From Pararobbsia silviterrae (GTDB taxonomy: Bacteria; Pseudomonadota; Gammaproteobacteria; Burkholderiales; Burkholderiaceae), in NCBI RefSeq assembly GCF_003628125.1, contig NZ_RBZU01000001.1:248001-312000 (forward strand): a stretch of 64,000 nucleotides of DNA. The letters are read 5' to 3'. A model generated the notes under the pieces. That model was not told the DNA's origin. It saw nothing but the letters and a program-made list of their open reading frames with translations, and did not search any database. Numbering within the stretch: the stretch's first letter is position 1; each line of letters begins with the position of its first letter. The translations under genes were made by a program, and so were the position numbers. Below, in pieces: positions 41,900-51,576 of the stretch.

Positions 41900-42760
41900 T
41901 CATAGATCGTATCGGCCCGTGCGCGCCATCTCCATGAGCCGCGCGACGCGCTCTTCGGTGCTTGGGTGCGTCGAAAACAGATTCGCGACGCCGCGTCCGG
42001 ACAAGGGATTCATGATCATCATCTGTGCCGTCGCCGGATGCGCTTCGGCCGTCGGGAACGGCGTGCCGCTCGCATAGCGGTGGATCTTGTCGAGTGCCGA
42101 CGCCAGCGCCTGAGGGTCGCCCGACATCTCGGCGCCGCCGCGATCCGCCTCGAACTCGCGTGCGCGGGAAATCGCCATCTGAATCAGGCTCGCGGCGATC
42201 GGGGCGAGGATCATGACGGCGATGCCCGCGATCGGGTTCGCCGGGCGTCCTTCCGAGTCGCGGCCGCCGAACAGGAACGCGAGATTCGCGAGCGCGGAGA
42301 TCGCACCGGCCATCGTCGCGGAGATCGTCGAGAGCAGGATGTCGCGATGTTTGACGTGGGCGAGTTCATGCGCCATGACGCCGCGCATTTCGCGCTCGGA
42401 CAGTACGCGCAGGATGCCGGTGGTCGCGGCGACGGCGGCGTGTTCGGGATTGCGGCCCGTCGCAAACGCGTTCGGGGCGGCTTCGTCGATCAGGTAGACG
42501 CGCGGCATCGGCAGGCCCGCGCGTGTCGCAAGTTCGCGGATCATCCGATAGAACTGCGGCGCGCTCGTCTCGTCGACTTCGCGCGCGTTGTACATGCGCA
42601 GCACCATCTGATCGGAGAACCAGTACGAGAAGACATTCATCGCCAGCGCGATGCACAGCGCGACGACCATGCCGCGATGACCGCCGAGCACGCTGCCGAT
42701 CACGATGAACAGCGCGGTGATCGCCGCCATGAGCATGGCGGTCTTGACCCAGTTGAACAT
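41900..42760 (-). CDS. htpX: Membrane metalloprotease HtpX
   Basis: A M48B protease of 286 residues in the inner membrane that degrades damaged membrane proteins together with FtsH. Two N-terminal helices are followed by the zinc site H131-E132-LA-H135 in [13 protein letters not shown], two more helices, and the third ligand Glu in [12 protein letters not shown]. Its ending [12 protein letters not shown] is typical. The ATG at 42760 ([11 protein letters not shown]) is the conserved start. Confidence 0.95.
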   Translation of the reverse strand: MFNWVKTAMLMAAITALFIVIGSVLGGHRGMVVALCIALAMNVFSYWFSDQMVLRMYNAREVDETSAPQFYRMIRELATRAGLPMPRVYLIDEAAPNAFATGRNPEHAAVAATTGILRVLSEREMRGVMAHELAHVKHRDILLSTISATMAGAISALANLAFLFGGRDSEGRPANPIAGIAVMILAPIAASLIQMAISRAREFEADRGGAEMSGDPQALASALDKIHRYASGTPFPTAEAHPATAQMMIMNPLSGRGVANLFSTHPSTEERVARLMEMARTGRYDL

Positions 42761-43048
42761 GGACGTTGCCTCGCGGGAAGCTCGATTTGAAAGGAGATTG
42801 TTAGATTTGGGTTGCCGGCGGAAATTCAAGGCGCCGGATCGATCGTGCCGACTCGATTCAAGCACGCGTTTCTGAGCGGATCATGATGCCGCGACCCAAG
42901 CGATTCGATTTCGCAAAGCGAGCGCGCAATGCAGACGTCAGGCGCCGGATCCTCCGCGTCGCGCCGCCGCGCCGCCGTGCGTTCGTGCCGCGCAGGCCGT
43001 CCCTGTGCAGCGCTGCGCGACACGCCGCGTGACCGGGCTTTCTCGCGT

Positions 43049-43768
43049 TCAACGATGCAGGGCCGCGAGCCGCATACCCAGGCCGATGAATGCCGTGCCG
43101 ACGACCCGATCGATCCATCGACGCACGGCGGGCCGGCCGCGCATGCGTTCCGTGACCGAACCCGCGACCCATGCGACGCCGCCGTTCCAGACGGTACTCA
43201 TGAGCACGAAGACGGCGCCGAGCGCGAGAAACGCGAGGGTCTTGTGGGGGCTCGCGGTGCTGACGAACTGCGGAAAAAACGAGACGAAGAACAGGATCAC
43301 CTTCGGATTCAGGACGTTCGTCCAGAAACCCGAGACGAAGATCGATCGAAGCGGCCGCGCGGGCTTGATCTCGGCCGTCGTCGATGACGGCGCGGGCGCC
43401 GGCGCACCGGGGTCGTGTTTTGCCGCGTGTTCGGCCTGCGTCGCGGCGATGCGGGCGCCGGCATTCGCCGCGGGGGCGGTCTTGTGAGCCAACAGCAGCC
43501 GGACGCCGAGATAGATCAGATAGATCGCGCCCGCGATCTTGATGACCGTGAAGGCAGCTGCCGAGGCCGCGAGAATCGCGGTCAGGCCGAACGACACCGC
43601 CAGCGTGTGAACGATGCATCCGGCCGAGATGCCGAGCGCGGATACGATGCCGGCCTTGCGTCCTTGGCTCACGCTGCGTCCGACGATAAACGCCGTATCG
43701 GGGCCCGGCGTGATGTTCAGCAACAGCACGGCGACAACGAAAAACGGAAATGAGGTAATGCCTAACAT
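43049..43768 (-). CDS. LysE/RhtB family exporter
   Basis: A protein of 239 residues with six predicted helices and the family start FVVAVLLLNITPGPDTAFIVGRSVSQGRKAGI. WTNVLNPKVILFFVSFFPQFV is the second signature. The loop of about 30 residues between helices 3 and 4 (HKTAPAANAGARI...TTAEIK) is longer than usual. It probably exports an amino acid such as homoserine, threonine or lysine; the substrate is unknown. Confidence 0.88.
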   Translation of the reverse strand: MLGITSFPFFVVAVLLLNITPGPDTAFIVGRSVSQGRKAGIVSALGISAGCIVHTLAVSFGLTAILAASAAAFTVIKIAGAIYLIYLGVRLLLAHKTAPAANAGARIAATQAEHAAKHDPGAPAPAPSSTTAEIKPARPLRSIFVSGFWTNVLNPKVILFFVSFFPQFVSTASPHKTLAFLALGAVFVLMSTVWNGGVAWVAGSVTERMRGRPAVRRWIDRVVGTAFIGLGMRLAALHR

Positions 43769-43922
43769 GGGCGACTCCAGACCAGCGCTGCGGCGCCTGC
43801 ACGACGAAACCGCTTCATTGTAGAGCGATGCAGCACGATCGCGGCGGGCCTTCACGGCCTGGTGGGCGCTGCAAGGTTTCGCGCGGCATGGCTTGGCGGA
43901 CATGCGCGGCCCGGGCCCGACT

Positions 43923-44027
43923 CGACACAGCCCGGCCCGACACAGCTCGATCCGACACAGCTCGATCCGACACAGCTCGATCCGACTCAGCTCGATCCGA
44001 CTCAGCTCGATCCGACTCAGCTCGGCG
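43923..44027. repeat. 15-bp tandem array, seven copies
   Basis: The unit is CGACACAGCTCGATC. Copies 2-4 are perfect, copies 5-6 carry A-to-T at position 5 (CGACTCAGC), and copies 1 and 7 are edge variants (ending CCGGCC and CGGCG). It occupies most of the gap between the LysE and fmt genes. All three forward frames are open across it. Confidence 0.95.
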
Positions 44028-44050
44028 CGAAATGTGAGCGCTTGCTCTCG

Positions 44051-45040
44051 TCAGGAAGCGCTATGTGTAAGCGTTTGTCCCGATCGCAGGTCGACGCCCG
44101 CGAGAAAATCTCGTGCGGACAGACGCTTGCCGCCCGGCTTTTGCAATTCGGTCACGCGCAGCGTACCCTCGCCGCAGGCGACGACAACGCCCTGGGTGTC
44201 GGCCGAGACGATCGTGCCCGGCGCGACGGCGCCGACGTTTTCCGGCGCGTTGACGAGGTCGGCCGACCAGAGCTTGAGCGTCGTGCCGTTCCAGTGCGCG
44301 ATCGCGCCCGGAAATGGATCGAAGGCACGGATCTGCCGTTGCAGGGCGCGCGCGGACCGAGTCCAGTCGATCGCGGCCTCTTCCTTTGAAATCTTTTGCG
44401 CGTACGTCGCGCCGTCGGCCGGTTGCGCGCGCGCCGCGAGCGCGCCGTTCGTCTCGAGTTCGACGAGCGCGTCGACGATCATCTTTGCGCCGAGTGCGGC
44501 GAGCGTGTCGTGCAGCGTCGTGTAGGTGTCGCTTGCGCCGATCGGCACGGCCGATTCACGAATCATCGGGCCCGTGTCGAGCCCCGCGTCCATCTGCATG
44601 ATCGTGATGCCGGTTTGCGCGTCGCCCGCCTCGATCGCCCGATGGATCGGCGCGGCGCCGCGCCAGCGCGGCAGCAGCGACCCATGGATGTTCAGACAGC
44701 CATGCGGGGGGATATCGAGCACTTCCTGGGGCAACAGCAGGCCGTAGGCCGCGACGACCATGACGTCGTGCGGCGTCGATTTGAGCGTGTCGAGCGCCGC
44801 CGCGGCTTCGGCCGGGTATTTGCCTTCACGACGCAGCGACGGCGGTTGGCAGACCGGGATTCCATGCGCGAGCGCGGTCTGCTTGACCGCGCTGGCCGCG
44901 AGCTTCATGCCGCGGCCGGCGGGACGATCGGGTTGGGTGAGCACGAGCGGCACCAGAAAGCCGGCCGCGACGATGGCTTCGAGTGCTGCCGCCGCGAAGT
45001 CGGGGGTGCCCGCAAAGATGACGCGCAACGTATGGGCCAT
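44051..45040 (-). CDS. fmt: Methionyl-tRNA formyltransferase
   Basis: A protein of 329 residues that formylates initiator Met-tRNA. The N-terminal Rossmann domain has [36 protein letters not shown] (active-site Asn/His and SLLPRWRG loop), and DTGPMI. The C-terminal OB-like domain ends TLTHSAS. Its start overlaps the def stop by one base (TGATG), the classic def-fmt pairing, here in the order def then fmt. Confidence 0.96.
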   Translation of the reverse strand: MAHTLRVIFAGTPDFAAAALEAIVAAGFLVPLVLTQPDRPAGRGMKLAASAVKQTALAHGIPVCQPPSLRREGKYPAEAAAALDTLKSTPHDVMVVAAYGLLLPQEVLDIPPHGCLNIHGSLLPRWRGAAPIHRAIEAGDAQTGITIMQMDAGLDTGPMIRESAVPIGASDTYTTLHDTLAALGAKMIVDALVELETNGALAARAQPADGATYAQKISKEEAAIDWTRSARALQRQIRAFDPFPGAIAHWNGTTLKLWSADLVNAPENVGAVAPGTIVSADTQGVVVACGEGTLRVTELQKPGGKRLSARDFLAGVDLRSGQTLTHSAS

Positions 45041-45543
45041 CAGGCGGCCGCGGTCTGTTTGCGCATCTTCGTCTTGATCCGCGTCTGCTTGAGCGGCGAC
45101 AGATATTCGACGAACACGCGGCCCATCAGGTGATCCATTTCGTGCTGAATGCAGACCGCGAGCAGTCCGTCGGCGTCGATTTCAAACGTTTCGCCTTTCT
45201 CGTTGAGCGCACGCACGCGCACGTGCTCGGGACGTTCGACCTTGTCGTAGATGCCGGGTACCGACAGGCAGCCTTCCTCGTACTGCTGCTTTTCGTCGCT
45301 CGACCAGACGATTTCCGGATTGATCAGCACGAGCAGTTCGTCGTGCGACTCCGAAATGTCCATGACGATCACGCGTTCGTGGACGTCGACCTGTGTCGCG
45401 GCGAGACCGATTCCGGGCGCGGCATACATCGTTTCAGCCATATCGGCGACGAGCTTGCGGATGCGGTCGTCGACCTGAGCGACGGGTTTCGCGACCTTGT
45501 GCAGGCGCTTGTCCGGGTACTGAAGAATATTGAGCAATGCCAT
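45040..45543 (-). CDS. def: Peptide deformylase
   Basis: A metalloenzyme of 167 residues that removes the N-formyl group from nascent proteins. All three motifs are present: GIGLAATQ (44-51), EGCLS (90-94, metal ligand C92) and HEMDH (134-138). The C-terminus is Lys/Arg/Ala-rich, as in beta- and gammaproteobacterial forms. It is translationally coupled to fmt. Confidence 0.96.
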   Translation of the reverse strand: MALLNILQYPDKRLHKVAKPVAQVDDRIRKLVADMAETMYAAPGIGLAATQVDVHERVIVMDISESHDELLVLINPEIVWSSDEKQQYEEGCLSVPGIYDKVERPEHVRVRALNEKGETFEIDADGLLAVCIQHEMDHLMGRVFVEYLSPLKQTRIKTKMRKQTAAA

Positions 45544-46013
45544 ATCGAAATCCGTGCGAAATCTAAGTCGGCCACGCCGTCACCGGAGCCGCGTCCCGCG
45601 ACTGGCCGTTTGGCCGAATTGTCGCGCGCGGTCGGCGCCCAGCAGAATATGAGGACGATTTCCCCGGATTCAATGCAAATAGCCGCGCGATCGCGGCACC
45701 TTGAGCGAAGCTGCGGTGATCGGGGCGGTGGGCGCCAACTGCAAGAGATGGATGAATGGCTGAAGTCTAGCACAGGGCCGAGAGCCCCGTCTGACGGGCG
45801 TTGCGGGCGAATTTCCCGGCCGTCTCGCTTGGCTGGTCGGTGGAGCGGCGCGGACAACGCAGGTGGTGCAAACCGCGTCGGCGATGACACAACCAAGCCA
45901 ACCGACACAACCGACACAACCGACACAACCGACACAACCGACACAACCGACACAACCGACGCGGGCCGACCGAGATTTCCCCGTCGGGTTCGCGAACGAC
46001 GCTGGAGCGCGCA
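45544..46013. other. Divergent gap def/dprA
   Basis: A 470-bp intergenic region that must hold the promoters for def-fmt (minus) and dprA (plus). Apart from the nonamer array at 45901-45954 I see no conserved element or gene. Confidence 0.5.
45901..45954. repeat. Nonamer tandem array, six copies
   Basis: Six perfect copies of ACCGACACA. Degenerate copies flank it on both sides (45892-45900 and 45955-45963). The array ends about 50 bp before the dprA start codon and may lie in its leader. Confidence 0.95.
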
Positions 46014-47432
46014 ATGACATCAGACCCCAAGCGGGACGAGACGCATCGACCGAAATCGCCCTCGCACATCCGCGCGCAGCGTCTCGACCCGGACGAGCTT
46101 CATGCGTGGTTGCGGCTCGCATGGACGCCGCAGCTTGGCCCGATTCGGATCCGTCGATTGCTCGATCGATTCGGCTTACCCGTTCATATCGTGAATATGC
46201 GACCCGCGGCGCTCGAACCTTATATCGGGCGCGCCGTTGCCGATTATCTCGTCGGACCACACTCGGCGGCGTTCCTTGCCGATGTCGACCGCGTCTCGGC
46301 GTGGCTCGCCGAGACGCGCCATCATCTCGTCGTGCTCGGCGATCCCGCGTATCCGCCGGCGCTGCTCGAATCGCCGGATCCGCCGCCGCTCCTCTTCGTC
46401 AAGGGGCGGCTTGAACGGTTGCATCCGGGGCCTGCCGGGGAGCCGGCGATCGCGGTGGTCGGCAGCCGGCGCGCGACGCACGCGGGTCGGGTTCAGGCCG
46501 ATAAATTCGCGCGCGCGTTGGGTGAGGCGGGCGTTACCGTGATTTCGGGGCTGGCGATGGGGATCGACGCCGTGGCCCATGCGAGCGCGCTGTCGACGCC
46601 CGGAGGAACGGTCGCGGTCGTCGGGACGGGCGCGGATCGTATCTATCCGCATGAGAACATCGATCTCGGCGAGCGCATCGGCATCGACGGCGCGATCGTT
46701 TCCGAGTGGCCGCTCGGGACGCCGCCCCGGCCCGCGCACTTCCCGAGACGCAACCGGGTCATCGCCGCGCTGGCCAAGGGGGTGCTCGTCGTCGAGGCGA
46801 CGCCGCACTCGGGGTCGTTGATCACGGCGCAGCTTGCCGTGGATTATGGGCGCGATGTCTATGCGATCCCGGGCTCGGTCGAGGCGTCCTACAAACGCGG
46901 CTGCAATCGGCTGATTCGAGAAGGCGCGATGCTCGTCGAGTCGCCGGTGGATCTGCTCGCCGCGCTCGGACTCGTGTGTCCCGAGGCCGAAGTCGCCTCC
47001 GGGTGTGGAAAGGCCCAGCGGCGGAGTCGCTCGCGCTCACGGCATGCGCAGCGCCCGCGGCATTCGCACAATGCTTCGAACACGCCGAACACGCCGAATA
47101 CGCCGAATACGCTGAACTTGCAGGAAGAGCAGCAAGAGCAGCAAGAGCAGCAAGAGCGAGACGGCCGGCGCGCGTGCGTTGATTCGCCATCGTCCACGAT
47201 TCGAGGACGCGGGTTTGGCGCGTGTCCGTCGCGTCTGTCACGCGCGTCGGGCCCATCGCGTGCGGTCGAAGCGGTCTGGGAGGCGCTCGGACACGATCCG
47301 ACGCCGCTCGATGTGCTGATCGCGAGGACCGGGTTCGACGGCGCCGCGGTTCAGGCTGCGGTGCTCGCGCTCGAACTCGATGGGCGGGTCGAATGGCAGT
47401 CGGGCTGTGCGCTCGTGAGGACAGGCGCTTGA
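46014..47432 (+). CDS. dprA: DNA-processing protein DprA with repeat-expanded linker
   Basis: A protein of 472 residues that loads RecA on incoming single-stranded DNA in transformation. The N-terminal SAM-like region (about 25-100) is followed by the Rossmann core with VVGSRRATHAG, ISGLAMGIDAVAH, VGTGADRIYPHEN, FPRRNRVIAAL and GSLITAQ (to about 325), and a C-terminal winged-helix domain (about 415-472: AVWEALGHDPTPLDVLIARTG). The linker between them (about 330-405) is Ser/Arg-rich and contains NTP and EQQ tripeptide repeats made by nonamer DNA arrays. The family is usually about 370-400 residues. The reading frame is intact. Confidence 0.93.
   Translation: MTSDPKRDETHRPKSPSHIRAQRLDPDELHAWLRLAWTPQLGPIRIRRLLDRFGLPVHIVNMRPAALEPYIGRAVADYLVGPHSAAFLADVDRVSAWLAETRHHLVVLGDPAYPPALLESPDPPPLLFVKGRLERLHPGPAGEPAIAVVGSRRATHAGRVQADKFARALGEAGVTVISGLAMGIDAVAHASALSTPGGTVAVVGTGADRIYPHENIDLGERIGIDGAIVSEWPLGTPPRPAHFPRRNRVIAALAKGVLVVEATPHSGSLITAQLAVDYGRDVYAIPGSVEASYKRGCNRLIREGAMLVESPVDLLAALGLVCPEAEVASGCGKAQRRSRSRSRHAQRPRHSHNASNTPNTPNTPNTLNLQEEQQEQQEQQERDGRRACVDSPSSTIRGRGFGACPSRLSRASGPSRAVEAVWEALGHDPTPLDVLIARTGFDGAAVQAAVLALELDGRVEWQSGCALVRTGA
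47077..47157. repeat. Two in-frame nonamer arrays within dprA
   Basis: Units CGAACACGC (two copies), CGAATACGC (two) and TGAACTTGC (47077-47121) encode Asn-Thr-Pro type repeats. AAGAGCAGC (three copies plus part, 47125-47157) encodes Glu/Gln repeats. Both have 9-bp periods and keep the frame. Confidence 0.92.
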
Positions 47433-47835
47433 GGAGCGACGCAGCGAGACGCGATGCCCACCACCGTCAACCCGCATCACGGACCTGCATCGGCCGATCC
47501 GATTCTGCAGGGCGCGCGACGCGACGTCACGCGACGCGGTGTGCATGTGCGCTGGAGCCCGCGAACGCGATGCGCTTCGACATCACGCCGGCGCGAAGCT
47601 CGACCGAATGTCGAAGCGGGCGTCGGCGCGGGGTCGATGATCACGGCCCCCGTCGGACACCCCCAAAGAATGTCGACAAGCCGCCGATAACCCTGATAGG
47701 GGCATCGATCACGCGGTCACGCGCGGCATGCTACATTCGGTTCGATTGGTGCTCGCTTGGGTGCGTGTGCTGCGCCGCACCGTTTCGCGCAACGCGGAAC
47801 GACGGCCAATCGCGGTTTCAGACATTTCAACACGT
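47433..47835. other. Gap between dprA and thioredoxin-like gene
   Basis: 403 bp, GC-rich with Arg-coding shadows in all frames. I see no conserved gene. An in-frame ATG at 47728 could extend the next gene by 36 basic residues, but they do not resemble the family. Confidence 0.4.
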
Positions 47836-48213
47836 ATGGCGATTCTCGACCTCGATACCGACGCAGAAACGATTGCGTCGCGACTCTCCGATCCGACAAC
47901 GATGCTTGTCGTGTGCCTGTGCGCCGAGTGGTGCGGCACCTGTCGCGAGTATCGGGCCATGTTCGAGACGCTCGCGCGCTCGCATCCGGCCGCGTGTTTC
48001 GTATGGATCGACGTCGAGACGCACTCGGAGTTCGTCGATGAACTCGATGTCGAGAATTTTCCGACGATCCTGATCGAAGATGGCGTGGCCACGCGATTTT
48101 TCGGAACCGTGCTGCCGCAGCCTCGAATCGTCGAGCGCATGCTCGAGGAATTCTCGAACGACGGCGGGGCGCTCGGCGGACTCAAGCTGCGTAAGGCACT
48201 CGCCGCAGCCTAG
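47836..48213 (+). CDS. Thioredoxin-fold protein with CGTC site
   Basis: A protein of 125 residues with a thioredoxin fold. The active site is AEWCGTCREY (C33, C36), CGTC in place of the usual CGPC, which should shift the redox potential. The cis-Pro is in NFPTILI. There is no signal peptide from this start, so it is cytoplasmic. The C-terminal helix extension (GGALGGLKLRKALAAA) is longer than in TrxA. It is a thioredoxin-related reductase of unknown target; it stands alone between dprA and topB. Confidence 0.8.
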   Translation: MAILDLDTDAETIASRLSDPTTMLVVCLCAEWCGTCREYRAMFETLARSHPAACFVWIDVETHSEFVDELDVENFPTILIEDGVATRFFGTVLPQPRIVERMLEEFSNDGGALGGLKLRKALAAA

Positions 48214-48450
48214 ATCGCGCGCCCAGGCGCGTCGACGGGCGCGCCGTTTGGCCGGTGCTTGGCGGCCACGACGTCGCGTTCGCGCGCGTCCCTGCTTGCG
48301 TGGCCATCGGGGCGGCCCTAAGATGGCCGCCGCATGGCAGGCCCGAGCCCGCCGCCGACCACGACTGGCGCACCCTTTGCTTGACGAGCGCGCGACGGGG
48401 CAAGGACGGGGCAAGTCGAGACCGCCCCTGGTTCTCGGCGAACGGTGTGC

Positions 48451-48456
48451 TATAAA
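48451..48456 (+). promoter_or_regulatory. -10 element before topB
   Basis: TATAAA lies 50 bp before the topB ATG in a 292-bp gap that otherwise holds no gene. A -35 is not obvious. Confidence 0.35.
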
Positions 48457-48505
48457 GCGTTCGTCTCACAGTCAACCTCTTTACAGGCCACACCACTGAA
48501 TCGTC

Positions 48506-51250
48506 ATGGGAAAAGCACTGATCATCGCCGAGAAGCCGTCGGTTGCGAACGACATCGCACGCGCGCTGGGCGGCTTTACCAAACATGACGAGTATTTCGA
48601 GAGTGACGACTATGTCATCTCGTCGGCTGTCGGCCATTTGTTGGAAATCGCCGCGCCGGAGGAATACGACGTCAAACGCGGCAAATGGAGTTTCACGAAT
48701 CTGCCCGTGATTCCGCCGCATTTCGATTTGAATCCGATTGCGAAAAGCGAATCGCGACTCAAGGTGCTGACGCGCCTGATCAAACGCAAGGACATCGACC
48801 GCCTGATCAACGCATGTGACGCGGGGCGTGAGGGCGAGCTCATTTTCCGGCTGATCGCGCAGCATGCGAAGGCCAAGCAACCCGTGCAGCGCCTCTGGCT
48901 CCAGTCGATGACGCCGCAGTCGATTCGCGAAGGGTTCGCGAGCCTGCGTACCGACAACGAAATGTTGCCGCTGGCCGATGCCGCGCGCTGCCGTTCGGAG
49001 GCCGATTGGCTCGTCGGCATCAACGGCACGCGCGCGATGACCGCGTTCAACAGCAAGGGCGGCGGTTTCTTTCTGACGACCGTGGGTCGCGTCCAGACGC
49101 CGACGCTGTCGATCGTCGTCGAGCGCGAAGAGAAGATCCGTCGCTTCGTGTCGCGCGACTACTGGGAGGTCAAGGCGAACTTCGTTTGCGCGGCGGGTTT
49201 CTACGAAGGCCGCTGGTTCGATCCGAAGTTCAAGCGCGACGAGTTCGACCCCGAGAAGCGCGAATCGCGCCTCTGGAGCCTTGCCGCCGCCGAGTCCGTG
49301 GTCGCGGCGTGCCGCGACAAGCAGGGCACGGTGACCGAGGAGTCGAAGCCGTCGACGCAGATGTCGCCGTCGCTGTTCGATCTGACGAGTTTGCAGCGCG
49401 AAGCGAATGGCCGATTCGGTTTCTCGGCCAAGAACACCTTGGGCCTCGCGCAAGCGCTCTACGAAAAGCACAAGGTCCTGACGTACCCGCGGACCGATTC
49501 TCGCGCGCTGCCCGAAGACTATCTCGATACCGTCAAGGGCACGCTCGAGATGCTCAAGGGCTCGAACAACTACCTGCCGTTCGCGAAACAGGCGCTCGAC
49601 AAGGGCTGGGTCAAGCCGAACAAGCGCATCTTCGACAACTCGAAGATCAGCGACCACTTCGCGATCATTCCGACGCTGCAGGAGCCGAAGAACCTGTCGG
49701 AACCCGAGCAGAAGCTTTACGACCTCGTCGTCAAGCGCTTCCTCGCGGTGTTTTTCCCGGCGGCCGAATTTCAGGTCACGACGCGGATCACCGAAGTGGT
49801 CGGTCATTTCTTCAAGACCGAAGGCAAGGTGCTCGTCAATCCGGGCTGGCTGCAGATCTACGGCCGCGATGCCGCGGGCGACGACGCGAACCTCGTGCCG
49901 GTTGCGAAGGACGAGAAGGTTCGCACGGAGTCGATTGCCGCGCATGCACTCGTGACCAAGCCGCCCGCGCGCTATAACGAAGCGACGCTGCTCTCGGCGA
50001 TGGAGGGCGCGGGCAAGCTCGTCGAGGACGACGAGTTGCGCGAGGCGATGGCGGCCAAGGGACTCGGTACGCCGGCCACGCGAGCGGCGATCATCGAAGG
50101 TTTGCTCGCGGAAAAGTATCTGCTGCGCGAAGGACGCGACCTGATTCCGACGGCCAAGGCGTTTCAGCTCATGACGTTGCTGCGCGGGCTGGGCGTCGAG
50201 GAGTTGACCGCGCCCGAGCTCACGGGCGAATGGGAACACAAGCTGGCGCAGATGGAGCGTGGCCTGTTGCCGCGCGACGCCTTTATGCGCGAGATCGCGC
50301 AGATGACGCAGACGATCGTCAAGCGCGCGAAGGAATACGACTCGGACACGATTCCGGGCGACTATGCGACGCTCGAGACGCCGTGTCCGAATTGCGGCGG
50401 TCAGGTCAAGGAGAACTATCGCCGCTTCGCGTGCACGAAGTGCGAATTCTCGATCACAAAGGTGCCGGCGGGGCGTCAGTTCGAGATCGCCGAGGTCGAG
50501 GAGTTGCTCGGCAAGAAGGAAATCGGCCCGCTGTCGGGCTTCCGCAGCAAGATGGGCCGGCCGTTTTCGGCAATTCTCAAGCTCACGTTCGACGACGAGA
50601 TCAAGAACTTCAAGCTTGAATTCGACTTCGGCCAGGACCAGGGCGGCGAGGATGGCGAGGCCCCGGATTTCTCGACGCAGGAGCCGGTCGGCACGTGTCC
50701 GAAGTGTGGCGGGCGCGTGTTCGAACTCGGGATGAGCTATGTCTGCGAAAACACGACGACGAGTCCGAAGTCGTGCGATTTCCGCTCGGGCAAGGTCATC
50801 CTTCAGCAGGAAATGTCGCGTGAGCAGATGGCCAAGCTGCTCAACGAGGGGCGTACCGACTTGCTGACGGGCTTCAAGTCGTCGCGGACGGGACGCAATT
50901 TCAAGGCATTCCTCGTCAAGCAGAAGGACGGTTCGATCGGTTTCGAGTTCGAGAAGAAGGAGCCGAAACCGGGCAAGGACGGCGCCGCGTCGAAAACGGC
51001 CGGCAAGGTGGCCGCGAAGTCCGCGCGATCGGATGATTCAGCGGAATCCGACGGCGACGCCGCGCAAGGTGCGGAGGCCGTGTCGGCGCCCGCGCGCAAG
51101 ACGGCAGCCAAGACGGCGGCCTCGAAGACCCCGGCCAAGTCGACGACAACGGCCGCGAAGTCGGGCGCGACCAAGACGGCGGCCTCGAAGACCGCCGCCA
51201 CCAAGGTCGCGGCGAAGAAGGCGCCGCGCAAGGCGACCGAGTCGACCTGA
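48506..51250 (+). CDS. topB: DNA topoisomerase III
   Basis: A type IA topoisomerase of 914 residues that decatenates and resolves recombination and replication intermediates. The TOPRIM domain starts LIIAEKPSVA and has DAGREGE (105-111). The nucleophile is Y327 in VLTYPRTDSR. After the core there are zinc-ribbon-like Cys sets: CPNCGG...FACTKCEF and CPKCGG...YVCENTTTSPKSC. The last 90 or so residues (from about 825) are a Lys/Ala/Ser/Thr-rich tail like histone H1, probably for DNA binding. Length exceeds E. coli TopB (653) because of these additions. Confidence 0.95.
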   Translation: MGKALIIAEKPSVANDIARALGGFTKHDEYFESDDYVISSAVGHLLEIAAPEEYDVKRGKWSFTNLPVIPPHFDLNPIAKSESRLKVLTRLIKRKDIDRLINACDAGREGELIFRLIAQHAKAKQPVQRLWLQSMTPQSIREGFASLRTDNEMLPLADAARCRSEADWLVGINGTRAMTAFNSKGGGFFLTTVGRVQTPTLSIVVEREEKIRRFVSRDYWEVKANFVCAAGFYEGRWFDPKFKRDEFDPEKRESRLWSLAAAESVVAACRDKQGTVTEESKPSTQMSPSLFDLTSLQREANGRFGFSAKNTLGLAQALYEKHKVLTYPRTDSRALPEDYLDTVKGTLEMLKGSNNYLPFAKQALDKGWVKPNKRIFDNSKISDHFAIIPTLQEPKNLSEPEQKLYDLVVKRFLAVFFPAAEFQVTTRITEVVGHFFKTEGKVLVNPGWLQIYGRDAAGDDANLVPVAKDEKVRTESIAAHALVTKPPARYNEATLLSAMEGAGKLVEDDELREAMAAKGLGTPATRAAIIEGLLAEKYLLREGRDLIPTAKAFQLMTLLRGLGVEELTAPELTGEWEHKLAQMERGLLPRDAFMREIAQMTQTIVKRAKEYDSDTIPGDYATLETPCPNCGGQVKENYRRFACTKCEFSITKVPAGRQFEIAEVEELLGKKEIGPLSGFRSKMGRPFSAILKLTFDDEIKNFKLEFDFGQDQGGEDGEAPDFSTQEPVGTCPKCGGRVFELGMSYVCENTTTSPKSCDFRSGKVILQQEMSREQMAKLLNEGRTDLLTGFKSSRTGRNFKAFLVKQKDGSIGFEFEKKEPKPGKDGAASKTAGKVAAKSARSDDSAESDGDAAQGAEAVSAPARKTAAKTAASKTPAKSTTTAAKSGATKTAASKTAATKVAAKKAPRKATEST

Positions 51251-51576
51251 TCGGCGTGGGCGCCCGCGACCGGGGGCATACGCTTGCGTTGCCCTGGATG
51301 CGGATCGAATGCGCGCGTCGCGTGAAATTCCGTGCGAGTCGATCGAATCGACCCGATCGGGGTGGGCGCCCGCGTCCGGGGGCGTACGCCAGCGTTGCCC
51401 GGATGCGGGATCGAATGCCTGCGTCGCGTGAAGAGGTCGTGCGATTTGATCGAGCCGACCTGATCGGCGTGGAAGCCGGCGTCCGGGGGACATACGCTTG
51501 CGTTGGCCTGGATACGAATCGAATGCCTGCGTTGGGTGACAAGATCGCGCGAGGCTTTCGAGTCTGCTGATCGGCG
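51242..51576. repeat. Three diverged direct repeats of about 107 bp
   Basis: Copies begin at 51242, 51348 and 51455 (periods 106, 107 and 108 bp), with a fragment of a fourth from 51563. Shared blocks include GATCGGCGTGG, CCGGGGGCATACG, CGTTGCCCGGATGCG and TCGAATGCCTGCGT. Copy 1 starts inside the last codons of topB, so the stop codon TGA lies in the repeat. It is not followed by a recognisable terminator. Confidence 0.88.

Noticed and set aside
41666-41937. Small proteins of LRR/SRR (plus) or VSG/IAV (minus) repeats over the nonamer array
   Set aside because: They are direct products of the repeats with no flanking conserved sequence.
43828-44389. Pentapeptide-repeat protein across the 15-bp array
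   Set aside because: All three frames are open only because the unit is a multiple of three. There is no ribosome site, and the frames run antisense into fmt.
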